This document shows, one piece after another, positions 46,214 to 56,907 of a DNA stretch of 64,000 bases. The notes beneath the pieces are model-generated. The model did no database searches. It was not told where the DNA came from and saw only the letters and a list, made by a program, of their open reading frames with translations. The position numbers and the translations under genes are program-made. Position 1 is the stretch's first letter. Each line of letters begins with the position of its first letter. Location of the stretch: positions 698,976-762,975 of the forward strand of contig NZ_BMRY01000003.1 of assembly GCF_014648875.1 (NCBI RefSeq). The letters are read 5' to 3'. This DNA comes from Streptomyces parvus. Lineage in GTDB: Bacteria > Actinomycetota > Actinomycetes > Streptomycetales > Streptomycetaceae.

Positions 46214-47115
46214 ATCCCGTGGCCATGACCGGCCTCTCGGTGGCCCTCCCCGGCGTGGACCGGCCGCGGGGACTGCTGGAACCGGTGGCGCCCGACCCCG
46301 CACCGGTCGACCCCGCCGTACTGATCGGCAAGAAGGGCCTGCGCTACAAGGACCGGGCGACCCGGATCGGACTGCATCTGGCCTTCGCCGCGCTCACCGA
46401 CGCCGGGCTGCTCGACGACGGGCGGCTCCGCGCGCCCGGCGACCGGATCGGCGTGGTCGTCAGCTCCAACCTGGGCAACGCCGACACGGTGTGCCGGGCC
46501 GTCGAAACCATCGCGAAGGAGACCACCTCCGGGCTCAGCCCGATGGACACCCCCAACGCCTCCAGCAACATCATCGCGTCCGAGACGGCCATCAGGTTCG
46601 GGCTGCGGGGCCCCAACCTGACGGTGTGCAACGGTGCGGGCTCGGGGCTGGACGCGGTGCGCTGGGCCGGGCTGATGGTCCGCTCCGGCCGGGTCGACCA
46701 CATGGTGGTCGTCGGCGTCGAACCCGACAACCCGGTGACCCGGCGGCTCGTCGGCGGACCGGTGGCCGACGGGGGAGCGGCGCTGGTGCTCAGCCGGTCC
46801 GGTGAGACCGGTCCGGTACGTCCGGCCAAGGCGCTGCTCGCCGCCGGGACCCGTACCGCCCCGTCCGGCACGGCACCCCGGCGCCCGGCCGGGACGACCC
46901 CGGGCACCGCGCTCCGGCTCACCGACGAGCCGGACCACGTACCGCCCGGAGAGCCGTCGCTGGACCTCGCCGGCTGGGGCGAACTCTCCGGCGCCCTGGG
47001 CGTCGTGCAGTGCGTCGCGGCCGCCGCGTGGTTCGCCGCAGGCGGTGCCGGTACGGCCCACGCCGTGGCGGGCGGGGCGGGCGTGACACTCCTCGCACCG
47101 GGGCACGCCTCATGA
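46210..47115 (+). CDS. Ketosynthase-like protein lacking the active-site Cys (CLF-like)
   Basis: About 301 residues, short for the family. The nucleophile-elbow region reads TVCNGAGSGLDA, where the usual Cys position is not Cys, and the C-terminal His motifs (HGTGT, GH) are missing or unrecognisable. It resembles the KS-like accessory proteins of aryl-polyene and cinnamoyl-lipid systems. A role as chain-length factor or structural partner of one intact KS is likely. It is translationally coupled on both sides. Confidence 0.85.
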   Translation: MNPVAMTGLSVALPGVDRPRGLLEPVAPDPAPVDPAVLIGKKGLRYKDRATRIGLHLAFAALTDAGLLDDGRLRAPGDRIGVVVSSNLGNADTVCRAVETIAKETTSGLSPMDTPNASSNIIASETAIRFGLRGPNLTVCNGAGSGLDAVRWAGLMVRSGRVDHMVVVGVEPDNPVTRRLVGGPVADGGAALVLSRSGETGPVRPAKALLAAGTRTAPSGTAPRRPAGTTPGTALRLTDEPDHVPPGEPSLDLAGWGELSGALGVVQCVAAAAWFAAGGAGTAHAVAGGAGVTLLAPGHAS

Positions 47116-47864
47116 AGAACGTGGTGCTCCTGCACGGCCTCGGCAACAACGAGGCGGTCTGGTCCTCGCTGGCCGGACACTGGCGATCCGACATCGAGGT
47201 CCACGCGCCCCGGCTGCCCTGGCACGGCGGAGGCATCTCCGGCTGGCGCTACGAGACCGACTCGGCGGCCCTGGTGGAGGACGTCCTTGCCGCCGTCCCC
47301 CACGGCGCCGACCTGGTCGTCGCCCACTCCTTCAGCTCGGTCCTGCTGCTGGAACTGCTCAGCCGCCGGGCGGCCGCCGGCGACCCGCTGGACCTGCCCG
47401 CCGTCGTCCTGGTCAACCCCTTCTACCGCGAGAGCGCGGAGGCCTTCGACTGGGACATGATCGAGCCGACGCTCCACGACTTCCCCCGCACCATGGCGGA
47501 GTCGATCCGGCTGCAGACCGGCGACCGAGCCATCGGCCCGGAGCTGAGGGCGGACATGGCGCGCCGGCTGTGCGAATGGATCGGCCCCTACGGATGGCTG
47601 CGGTTCTTCGACACCTATCTGCGCACACCGCTCTTCCGCGTCGACCTGGTCGAGACCCGCTGTCTGGTCGTCGGAGGCGCGGACGACCTGTCCGCACCCG
47701 CATCCGAGGCGGCGCTGCTGGCCCGCCGGCTGCCCGCCGCCGAAGCGCTGATCGTGCCGGGCGGGCACTTCCCGATGCTCGAACGGCCGGGCTGGTTCGC
47801 CGGCACCGTGCACGAATTTCTCGACCGAACTCCGGACCGGGTCGCTCCGGCCGCCGGCATCTGA
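47112..47864 (+). CDS. Alpha/beta hydrolase
   Basis: About 250 residues. Oxyanion region VVLLHGLGNNE, nucleophile elbow VVAHSFSS (a variant of GxSxG), catalytic Asp in VGGADDLSAP and His in GGHFPMLE. The fold matches RBBP9/BioH-like serine hydrolases rather than type II thioesterases. In this operon it could release or proofread polyketide intermediates, or transfer an acyl or aminoacyl group. The latter is attractive because two NRPS modules need trans-loading, but it is unproven. Confidence 0.85.
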   Translation: MKNVVLLHGLGNNEAVWSSLAGHWRSDIEVHAPRLPWHGGGISGWRYETDSAALVEDVLAAVPHGADLVVAHSFSSVLLLELLSRRAAAGDPLDLPAVVLVNPFYRESAEAFDWDMIEPTLHDFPRTMAESIRLQTGDRAIGPELRADMARRLCEWIGPYGWLRFFDTYLRTPLFRVDLVETRCLVVGGADDLSAPASEAALLARRLPAAEALIVPGGHFPMLERPGWFAGTVHEFLDRTPDRVAPAAGI

Positions 47865-47887
47865 ATCCTCATACGAAGGAGTCCGTG

Positions 47888-48898
47888 ATGGGCCCGACGC
47901 CCGATCCCACTGTGGCGGCGCTGCTGGACACCTCGAGCACGGTGCGTCTGCGCCCGCTGTTCGAAGGCAACAACATCAGCTACGCCATCGGCTTCAAGCA
48001 GATCAACTACCTCGCCGAAGCCGCGGTGCTGCACCACTTCCGGGCCGCCGGCCTGCCCGTCGGGGAGCTCTACCAGCGCTTCGGCCTCGGCTTCGACCTC
48101 GTGGACCTCCGTTCGCGGCTGGGCGCGCTGCTGGCCGTCGACGACGAGGTGGAGGCGGTCGTCACGCCCGTCACCAAGGACGGCGAGGACCGGCTCGGCT
48201 TCACCGTCGGCCTGTTCGTCGAACGGGACGGCAAGCGGGTCAAGTGCGCCGGCTCGACCGTCCGGGTCGCCCTGCGTGTCGACAGCCACATCGCGGCGAG
48301 CGAACCGCTGCCGGCCGGCCTCGCCCGGTTCACCACCGAGCGGCTGGGCGTCGGCGAGCAGACGAAGACCGAGGTCGTCCCCGAGCCGTACGGCAGCCTC
48401 TCGCGCGGCCGCGGCACCACCGGGCCCGACCCCGTCCTCACCGAACTCATCGGCGAGGACAACGCGTTCGGCTGGCGCTACCGGATCCCGTACTTCTACT
48501 GCCACTTCAACGAGCGCATGCAGATGTCCGGCTTCCTGCGGGTGATGGAGGAGGTGGAGGACCTCTTCCTGGCCGACCGCGGACTGGCGATCAAGGAGGT
48601 CCTCGACACCCGGGGCTGGATCCCCGTCGTGACCCAGTCGCGGATCGAGCTGCTGGACGAGTCGCTGATGGAGGAGGAGCTGTACACGGTCTACACCGTC
48701 GAGAACGTCTTCAAGAGCCTCCTCTACACCTGCCGCATGGACTGCTACGTGCTCCGCGGCGACCAGCTGGTGAAGACCGCCACGGGCACGATCACCCACG
48801 GCTACCTCCAGGAGACCCGGCCCAACGTGTGGGAGATGGCGACGCTGGACGACGCGGCCGTCGCCGCGCTCAGCACGCCCCGGAAGGTCTCGGCATGA
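47888..48898 (+). CDS. Double-hotdog thioesterase/dehydratase-like protein
   Basis: ATG with GAAGGAG 6 bases upstream, about 336 residues. The sequence suggests two hotdog domains: the first with NNISYAIGFKQINYLAEAAV, the second after about residue 190 with FNERMQMSGFLRVMEEVEDL and TVYTVENVFKSLLYTCRMDC. No FabZ-like HxFPxxPxxPG motif is seen, so a dehydratase role is not certain. Proteins of this type occur in type II polyene and cinnamoyl-lipid operons. It may dehydrate, isomerize or hydrolyse carrier-bound intermediates. Confidence 0.7.
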   Translation: MGPTPDPTVAALLDTSSTVRLRPLFEGNNISYAIGFKQINYLAEAAVLHHFRAAGLPVGELYQRFGLGFDLVDLRSRLGALLAVDDEVEAVVTPVTKDGEDRLGFTVGLFVERDGKRVKCAGSTVRVALRVDSHIAASEPLPAGLARFTTERLGVGEQTKTEVVPEPYGSLSRGRGTTGPDPVLTELIGEDNAFGWRYRIPYFYCHFNERMQMSGFLRVMEEVEDLFLADRGLAIKEVLDTRGWIPVVTQSRIELLDESLMEEELYTVYTVENVFKSLLYTCRMDCYVLRGDQLVKTATGTITHGYLQETRPNVWEMATLDDAAVAALSTPRKVSA

Positions 48899-50001
48899 GT
48901 ACGGCGCTCCAGAACCGCCGCCCGGTGATCACCGGATGGTCCGCGGTCTCCCCCCACGGCATCGGCGCCGAAGCGCTGGTCGACGGGTTGCGCGCACAGA
49001 GGTCCACCGGCGCGCCGCTGGACACCGGGCGATGGCGGGTCCCGGCCGGCCGGGCCCACCTCGTGCCCGGCTTCGAGACCCGGGAGGTGCTGGGCAAGAA
49101 GGGCACCCGGTCCATGGACCGGGTCACCGGCCTCGCCGTCAGCGCCGTCGGCGGGCTCCTGCGCCAGCCCGGTTCCGTACGGGAGACGGAGACCGGTGAC
49201 CGTGCCGCCCTGGTGCTGGCCACGACCACGGGCAGCGCGGCGAGCATGATGGACTTCACCCGCAGCTCGCTGGAGGGCGCACGCCCCTACGACGTCGACC
49301 CCGCCGTCATGCCCAACGCGGTGATGAACTGCGCGGCCGGGCAGTGCGCGATCTGGTTCGGCATCAAGGGGCCCAACACCACGCTCGCCGGTGGCCGCGC
49401 GGCCGGCCTGCTGTCGGTCAACTACGCCACCCGGCTGCTCGCCTCGGGTCGCGCCGACACCGTGCTGTGCGGCGCCGCCGAGGAGTTCTCGGCCGCCCGG
49501 TACTGGCTGGAGCGGCACAGCCGCGGAGCCGAGGCCCCCGACGTCCCGCTCGGCGAGGGCGCGGCCGTGCTGCTCATCCAGCCGGCCGGGAGCATCGGCC
49601 AGGAGCGGCCCGCGCTGGCCGAGATCCTCGCGGTGCGTTCCCGGGTCGCCGTCGGCAACCAGGCACGGGGCGCGCTGGAAGCCTGTGTACGGGCGGCGCT
49701 CGACGCCTCGGACGTGCGGCCCGAAGAGGTCTGGGCGGCCGTGCCCGGCGAAGCGCCCGGCCGCCTCGGCCAGGTGGAGCGCGATGTGCTGACGGAGCTC
49801 TGCGGCTCCGAGGCGACGACGCGGGTCCCGGCCGTCAGCCGGCTCGGCGACGTCTCCTCCGCCTCGGCGTCCTTCCAGATCGCCATGCTCCTGGCCACCG
49901 CGGACGCCCGGCCCGAGTCCGCCGGGCGGATCGCCCTGGTGACGTCCGCGGACCGCGACGGCTCGCTGGTCTGCGCCGTACTGAGGCTGGTGGGCGCATG
50001 A
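48895..50001 (+). CDS. Second Cys-less ketosynthase-like protein
   Basis: About 368 residues. Thiolase-fold segments are recognisable (MPNAVMNCAAGQCAIWFGIKGPN, LGEGAAVLLIQ). The active-site Cys position reads LAGGRAAGL, and the conserved His motifs are replaced (VPGEAPGRLG, LGDVSSASAS). It cannot condense by itself. As with the protein encoded at 46210, it probably pairs with one of the intact ketosynthases. It overlaps the downstream dehydratase gene. Confidence 0.85.
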   Translation: MSTALQNRRPVITGWSAVSPHGIGAEALVDGLRAQRSTGAPLDTGRWRVPAGRAHLVPGFETREVLGKKGTRSMDRVTGLAVSAVGGLLRQPGSVRETETGDRAALVLATTTGSAASMMDFTRSSLEGARPYDVDPAVMPNAVMNCAAGQCAIWFGIKGPNTTLAGGRAAGLLSVNYATRLLASGRADTVLCGAAEEFSAARYWLERHSRGAEAPDVPLGEGAAVLLIQPAGSIGQERPALAEILAVRSRVAVGNQARGALEACVRAALDASDVRPEEVWAAVPGEAPGRLGQVERDVLTELCGSEATTRVPAVSRLGDVSSASASFQIAMLLATADARPESAGRIALVTSADRDGSLVCAVLRLVGA

Positions 50002-50405
50002 CACCGACCACCACCGGCCGTCCGGCCGGCCCCGTCACCACCGGCATCGAGGTGCTGGACCGCGACGAGGACGGCCGCGTGACGGCCGCCCGGGCCGGCA
50101 TCGCGGCGACGGAGCCCGTCTTCGCGGGCCACTACCCCCACTTCGCGATCTTTCCCGGGGTCTGCGTGCTGGAGTGCGTGCACCGGGCCGCCACCGACGG
50201 GGACGGCGCACCTGCCCCCGCCGACCTGGCCGCCGTCGAGTCGGCCCGGTTCTCCGGAGCCGTGCTCCCCGGCGACACCCTGGACATCACGCTGCGCTGG
50301 CGGCGCACTGAGCACGGTCTGCGCTGCGACGCCACCACCGCCACCGGGCGCGGGAAGTCGGCCACCGTCCGACTGCGCTACCGGACCCTGGGAGGCGCGT
50401 CATGA
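49998..50405 (+). CDS. FabZ-like hotdog dehydratase (first)
   Basis: About 135 residues. It carries a FabZ-type active site, GHYPHFAIFPGVCVLECVH, with the catalytic His and the following acidic residue, and the second conserved patch FSGAVLPGDTLDI. It should dehydrate beta-hydroxyacyl-ACP to the trans enoyl form. It probably forms a heterodimer with the next hotdog protein, whose start overlaps its stop. Confidence 0.9.
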   Translation: MTPTTTGRPAGPVTTGIEVLDRDEDGRVTAARAGIAATEPVFAGHYPHFAIFPGVCVLECVHRAATDGDGAPAPADLAAVESARFSGAVLPGDTLDITLRWRRTEHGLRCDATTATGRGKSATVRLRYRTLGGAS

Positions 50406-50932
50406 GCGCGGCCGTACAGGCGGTCTTCGACGCGCCGCCGCTGCCCCGGGTCACCGACCTCCTGCCGCACCGCTACCCGATGCTGCTGGTGGACCGCGTC
50501 GAGGAACTGGTGCGCGGAACGAGCATCCGCGCGGTCAAGGCCATCACCCTCAACGAGCCCTGGTACGAGGGCCTGGCGGCCGACGCCCCGCTCGACTATC
50601 CGCCGGCCCTGCTCATCGAGTCCTGGGGACAGTCCGCGGGACTGCTGGCCTCGGCGACCGCCCCGGCCCCCGACGGCCAGGTCATGCTCTTCGGCTCGGT
50701 GGCCGACGCGCAGTTCCATCTGCCGGTCCTGCCCGGCGATGTGATCGAGCACCGGGTCCGGGTGTCCCGCTCCCTGGGCGACTCCGTGATCTTCGAGGGG
50801 TCCAGCCACCGGGGCGCGGACACGGTGATGACCGTGTCCCGGATGGTCATGGCGTTCCGGCCCGGCGAAGTGCTCACAACCGATGAACCCGTCCGCCCGC
50901 CCGCCGGACGAGACAGAGAGGCGACCGCATGA
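50402..50932 (+). CDS. FabZ/FabA-like hotdog dehydratase (second)
   Basis: About 176 residues. Motifs are LLPHRYPMLLVDRVEEL near the N terminus, with the His, and YPPALLIESWGQSAGLLA, with the Glu of the central helix. The two small hotdog genes are adjacent and coupled, as in other highly reducing type II PKS systems where two dehydratase-fold subunits act together. Confidence 0.9.
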   Translation: MSAAVQAVFDAPPLPRVTDLLPHRYPMLLVDRVEELVRGTSIRAVKAITLNEPWYEGLAADAPLDYPPALLIESWGQSAGLLASATAPAPDGQVMLFGSVADAQFHLPVLPGDVIEHRVRVSRSLGDSVIFEGSSHRGADTVMTVSRMVMAFRPGEVLTTDEPVRPPAGRDREATA

Positions 50933-51672
50933 CCGACAACAGGCCCGTGGCCCTGGTCAGTGGAGGATCACGAGGCATCGGACGTGCCGTGGTGCTGAAA
51001 CTGGCGGCCGACGGATACGACGTCAGCTTCTGCTACCACTCCCAGCAGGAGGCGGCGGACATCCTCGCCAAGGAGGCCGAGGCGCTGGGCGCCGACACCC
51101 TGCACCGCCGGGTGGACGTGAGCGACGCCGGAGCCGTGACCGAGTGGGTGCGTGAGACGGAGAAGGAACTCGGGCCGATCGCGGTCGCGGTCCCCTCGGC
51201 GGGCGTCATCCGCGACAAGGCCATGGTCCTGATGTCCGACGACGACTGGCGTACGGTCCTCTCCACCAACCTCGACGGCTCCTTCAACGTCTGCCGCGCG
51301 GTCGCGTTCGGCATGATGAAGCGCCGCGCCGGAAGCCTGGTCAACATCTCCTCCGTGGCCGGGGTCTACGGCAACGCCACCCAGACCAACTACGCGGCGT
51401 CCAAGGCGGGGATCATCGGCTTCTCCCGGTCCCTGGCCAAGGAGGTCGGCCGCTACGGCATCCGCGTCAACGTGGTCGCGCCCGGCTTCGTCGACACCGA
51501 CATGGTCGCGGCCGTGTCGGAGCGGGCCCGGGACGAGGCACTGGCCGGGGTCTCCCTGGGGCGCATGGGCACCCCCGAGGAGGTCGCCGAACTCGTCGCC
51601 TTCCTGGCCGGGGACCGGGCGAGCTACATCACCGGGTCCGTCTTCCAGATCGACGGCGGTATATCCCTGTGA
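50929..51672 (+). CDS. 3-oxoacyl-ACP reductase (FabG-type ketoreductase)
   Basis: 247 residues of the short-chain dehydrogenase family. NADPH-binding SGGSRGIGRA, NISSVAG with the catalytic Ser, YAASK with Tyr and Lys, and a C-terminal SVFQIDGG. It reduces the beta-keto group after each condensation. No enoyl reductase is found in the operon, so the product should retain double bonds and be a polyene. Confidence 0.95.
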   Translation: MTDNRPVALVSGGSRGIGRAVVLKLAADGYDVSFCYHSQQEAADILAKEAEALGADTLHRRVDVSDAGAVTEWVRETEKELGPIAVAVPSAGVIRDKAMVLMSDDDWRTVLSTNLDGSFNVCRAVAFGMMKRRAGSLVNISSVAGVYGNATQTNYAASKAGIIGFSRSLAKEVGRYGIRVNVVAPGFVDTDMVAAVSERARDEALAGVSLGRMGTPEEVAELVAFLAGDRASYITGSVFQIDGGISL

Positions 51673-52343
51673 GCCGCCGGAAGAAGCATCCCCGCTGGTA
51701 CTTCTCGCTCCGCAGCCCGTACTCGTGGTTCGCCTACCGCGACCTGGCCGAGCGCTACCCCGACGTCCTCGACACCATCGAGTGGATCCCGTACTGGGAG
51801 CCGGACGAGGAGTCGACCCGGCTGCTCGCCGAAGCCGGAGTCACGCTGCCGGTCATGCCGATGCACCGGGCCAAGAACTTCTACATCCTGCGTGACGCCC
51901 GCCGCTGGGCCCACGCCCGCGGCTGGACGGTGACCTGGCCGGTGGACCGGGCCCCGCACTGGGAGGTCTCCCACCTGGCCTACCTGGCCGCCGCGGAGGC
52001 CGGCCGGGGCAAGGAGTTCGTGGCGCTGGCCTACCGGGCCCGCTGGAACGAGGGGCGGGACCTGGCGGAACGGCAGACCATCGCCGACATCGCCGAGGAA
52101 CTGGGACTCGACCCGGCCGTCGCCGACTCGGTGCATGACGCGGAGCTGCGGGCCAAGGGCGTGGAGTGCCTGGTCTCCGCCTATCACGACGACGCCTTCG
52201 GCGTGCCGTTCTTCGTGAACGGACGCGAGGGGTTCTGGGGCGCCGAACGGGTCTCGGCATTCGTCGCGGCCGTACGCGGCGACGCCTGGGACGGCGAGAC
52301 CGACGCGCCGTTCCCCGTGCCCGCGACCGCGAAGCCCGCCTGA
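51669..52343 (+). CDS. HCCA/DsbA-family isomerase
   Basis: GTG start overlapping the previous stop, about 224 residues. Thioredoxin-like kappa-GST fold with WYFSLRSPYSWFAYRDL at the N terminus (the Ser/Pro motif of 2-hydroxychromene-2-carboxylate isomerases) and FGVPFFVNGREGFWGAERV near the C terminus. No CxxC is present, so it is not a disulfide oxidoreductase. In cinnamoyl-lipid clusters, isomerases of this kind are proposed to convert a trans double bond to cis before ring closure. The same role is inferred here. Confidence 0.8.
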   Translation: MSRRKKHPRWYFSLRSPYSWFAYRDLAERYPDVLDTIEWIPYWEPDEESTRLLAEAGVTLPVMPMHRAKNFYILRDARRWAHARGWTVTWPVDRAPHWEVSHLAYLAAAEAGRGKEFVALAYRARWNEGRDLAERQTIADIAEELGLDPAVADSVHDAELRAKGVECLVSAYHDDAFGVPFFVNGREGFWGAERVSAFVAAVRGDAWDGETDAPFPVPATAKPA

Positions 52344-52354
52344 CTGGAGGAACG

Positions 52355-54769
<2,415 letters not shown>

Positions 54770-54780
54770 GGACGCGCACC

Positions 54781-55773
54781 ATGGTTGTGACATCGCAGAC
54801 GACACAGGCGGAGCCGTTCGAGGTGGCGAGGACCGACGGCCGCCCGGCCGTGCTCACCCTCGACGGCCCGGCCCCGGCCGATCCCGTCGCCTGGGCCGCG
54901 GGGAACCGCGACGCCGTGCGCGCCGCCGTGGCCGAACACGGGGCGCTGCTGGTTCGGGGTCTGGACCTGCGCGACGCGCAGAGCGTCGGCAGGGTGAGCC
55001 GGGAGCTCGTGGACCACGTGATGACGGAGCGCGAGGGCTTCGCGACGAGGGAGGTGTGGGCGGACGGCGTGTACTCCTCGTCGGAGTGGCCGGCCGACCA
55101 GCCGATGTGCATGCACCACGAGCTGAGCTATGCGCGTCAGGTCCCCGCCACGCTGCTCTTCGCCTGCCTCGCCGCACCCGAGTCGGGCGGCGCGACGGGC
55201 GTGGCCGACTCCCACGAGGTGCTGGAGGCACTGCCCCCGAGCCTGGTGGACCGGTTCGAGCGGGAGGGCTGGCTGCTCGACCGCAACTACACCGACACGG
55301 TCGGGGTCGGGCTGGCGGAGTCCTTCGGCGACGGCACCCGCGCCGGGGTCGAGGCGTACTGCGCGACCCGCGGTATCGAGCTGACCTGGGAGGCCAACGG
55401 CGACCTCCGCTCCGGACAGAAGGCGCCCGCCGTCCTGTGCCACCCGGTCTCCGGCCGTCGCGGCTGGTTCAACCAGATCGCCTTCCTCAACGAGTGGACG
55501 CTCGACCCGGTCATCCGGGAGTACCTGAAGTTCGAGTTCGGTGACAACGGACTGCCGTTCAACACCCGTTACGGCTCCGGCGCGTCCCTCGACGAGGACA
55601 CCGTCACGACGATCAACGCCGTCTACGACAAGCACACGCTGCGTGAGCCCTGGCGGGAGGGCGATCTGATGATCGTGGACAACTTCCGGATGGCCCACAG
55701 CCGGGAGGCCTACGAGGGGACCCGCCGGATCGCGGTCGTCCTCGGAGACCCGGTCACGGTCCCGTCGTTCTGA
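54781..55773 (+). CDS. SyrP-like Fe(II)/2-oxoglutarate oxygenase (TauD family)
   Basis: About 330 residues. Iron ligands are HxE in MHHELSY (His about 112, Glu about 114) and the distal His about 306 in MAHSREAYEGTRR, whose Arg would bind 2-oxoglutarate. The HHELSYA...P pattern is that of SyrP-type hydroxylases, which hydroxylate the beta carbon of an amino acid tethered to an NRPS carrier (Asp in syringomycin). Candidate substrates are the Asp/Asn-type residue of module 2 or the residue loaded by the A-PCP protein encoded immediately upstream. Confidence 0.88.
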   Translation: MVVTSQTTQAEPFEVARTDGRPAVLTLDGPAPADPVAWAAGNRDAVRAAVAEHGALLVRGLDLRDAQSVGRVSRELVDHVMTEREGFATREVWADGVYSSSEWPADQPMCMHHELSYARQVPATLLFACLAAPESGGATGVADSHEVLEALPPSLVDRFEREGWLLDRNYTDTVGVGLAESFGDGTRAGVEAYCATRGIELTWEANGDLRSGQKAPAVLCHPVSGRRGWFNQIAFLNEWTLDPVIREYLKFEFGDNGLPFNTRYGSGASLDEDTVTTINAVYDKHTLREPWREGDLMIVDNFRMAHSREAYEGTRRIAVVLGDPVTVPSF

Positions 55774-55833
55774 CGCGAAGCGTCCGCCCGGCCCGCACCC
55801 CTACGCACACCACACATCTGGATGGAGCCAGCC

Positions 55834-56877
55834 ATGCCCCCTCAGCCCGTTGTTCCCCCGTTCTCCGTCATCACCGGCGCGCAGGTGGCCGACGTCCTCA
55901 CCGGCAACGAGAAGCAGATCGTCGACCTGGTCGAGGAGGTGTATCGGCTGCACGGCCGGGGCGACTCCGTGAACCCGCCCTCCTACTTCCTGCGCTTCCC
56001 CGACCGGCCGTCCTCCCGCATCATCGCCCTGCCCGCAGCGGTGGGAGGTGAGCAGGCCACCGACGGCCTGAAGTGGATCTCCAGCTTCCCGGAGAACGTG
56101 GCGGCGGGGATCCCCCGTGCCTCCGCGGTCCTGATCCTCAACGACCACACGACGGGTTACCCCTTCGCCTGCCTGGAGAGCTCCATCATCAGCGCGTCCA
56201 GGACCGCCGCCTCGGCGGTCCTCGCCGCTGACCGGCTGAGCCCGCAGGGCCGCCCCCGCCGGATCGGCTTCATCGGGACCGGGCTCATCGCGCGCTACAT
56301 CCACCAGTACCTGGAGGCCACCGACTGGGAGTTCGACCGGCTCGGCATCCACGACCTGTCCGCCGAGCACGCCGAGGGGTTCGCCGGCTATCTCCGCGGC
56401 CGCCCCGGCGACGCGCCCGTGGTGGTCCACGGCACCGCCGAGGAGCTGATCCGGGAGAGCGACCTGGTGGTGTTCGCCACCGTCGCCGGCGCGCCGCACG
56501 TGCACAACCCGGCCTGGTTCGGACACAACCCGCTGGTCCTCAACGTGTCCCTGCGGGACCTGGCCCCCGAGATCCTGCTGGCGTCCGCGAACTTCCTGGA
56601 CGACGTGGAGCACTGCCTCAAGGCCGACACCTCCCCGCATCTGACCGAACAGCTCATGGGCAGCCGCAAGTTCATCGACGGCACCCTCTACGACGTCCTG
56701 GAGGGAACCGTCGAGGTCCCCACGGACCGGCCGGTCGTCTTCTCCCCCTTCGGCCTCGGCGTCCTGGACATCGCTCTCGGCCGGTATGTCCACGACCGGC
56801 TGAAGGACGCGGGCGGGCTCGGCGTCATCGACGGGTTCTTCCACGATCTCGACCGCTACGGACGCACCAGCGCCTAG
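55834..56877 (+). CDS. sbnB-like: SbnB-like Dap biosynthesis dehydrogenase (ornithine cyclodeaminase family)
   Basis: ATG at 55834 with GGAG 6 bases upstream; an in-frame ATG at 55822 is less likely. About 347 residues. NAD-binding loop RIGFIGTGLIARY and the family segments SSRIIALPA, GLKWISSFPEN and SRTAASAVLAA. In the staphyloferrin B pathway SbnB oxidatively cleaves N-(1-amino-1-carboxyethyl)-glutamate to L-2,3-diaminopropionate and 2-oxoglutarate. The adjacent SbnA-like gene supports this over simple ornithine cyclodeamination. Confidence 0.92.
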   Translation: MPPQPVVPPFSVITGAQVADVLTGNEKQIVDLVEEVYRLHGRGDSVNPPSYFLRFPDRPSSRIIALPAAVGGEQATDGLKWISSFPENVAAGIPRASAVLILNDHTTGYPFACLESSIISASRTAASAVLAADRLSPQGRPRRIGFIGTGLIARYIHQYLEATDWEFDRLGIHDLSAEHAEGFAGYLRGRPGDAPVVVHGTAEELIRESDLVVFATVAGAPHVHNPAWFGHNPLVLNVSLRDLAPEILLASANFLDDVEHCLKADTSPHLTEQLMGSRKFIDGTLYDVLEGTVEVPTDRPVVFSPFGLGVLDIALGRYVHDRLKDAGGLGVIDGFFHDLDRYGRTSA

Positions 56878-56907
56878 CGAGCACCCCCAACGAATCGCGG
56901 TGATGAA

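Noticed and set aside
51669..52343. Calling this a DsbA disulfide oxidoreductase
   Set aside because: There is no CxxC motif. The SLRSPYSW and GVPFFVNG motifs fit the HCCA-isomerase branch instead.
55834..56877. Simple ornithine cyclodeaminase (proline formation)
   Set aside because: The neighbouring SbnA-like and phosphoserine-supply genes make the Dap pathway dehydrogenase the better reading.
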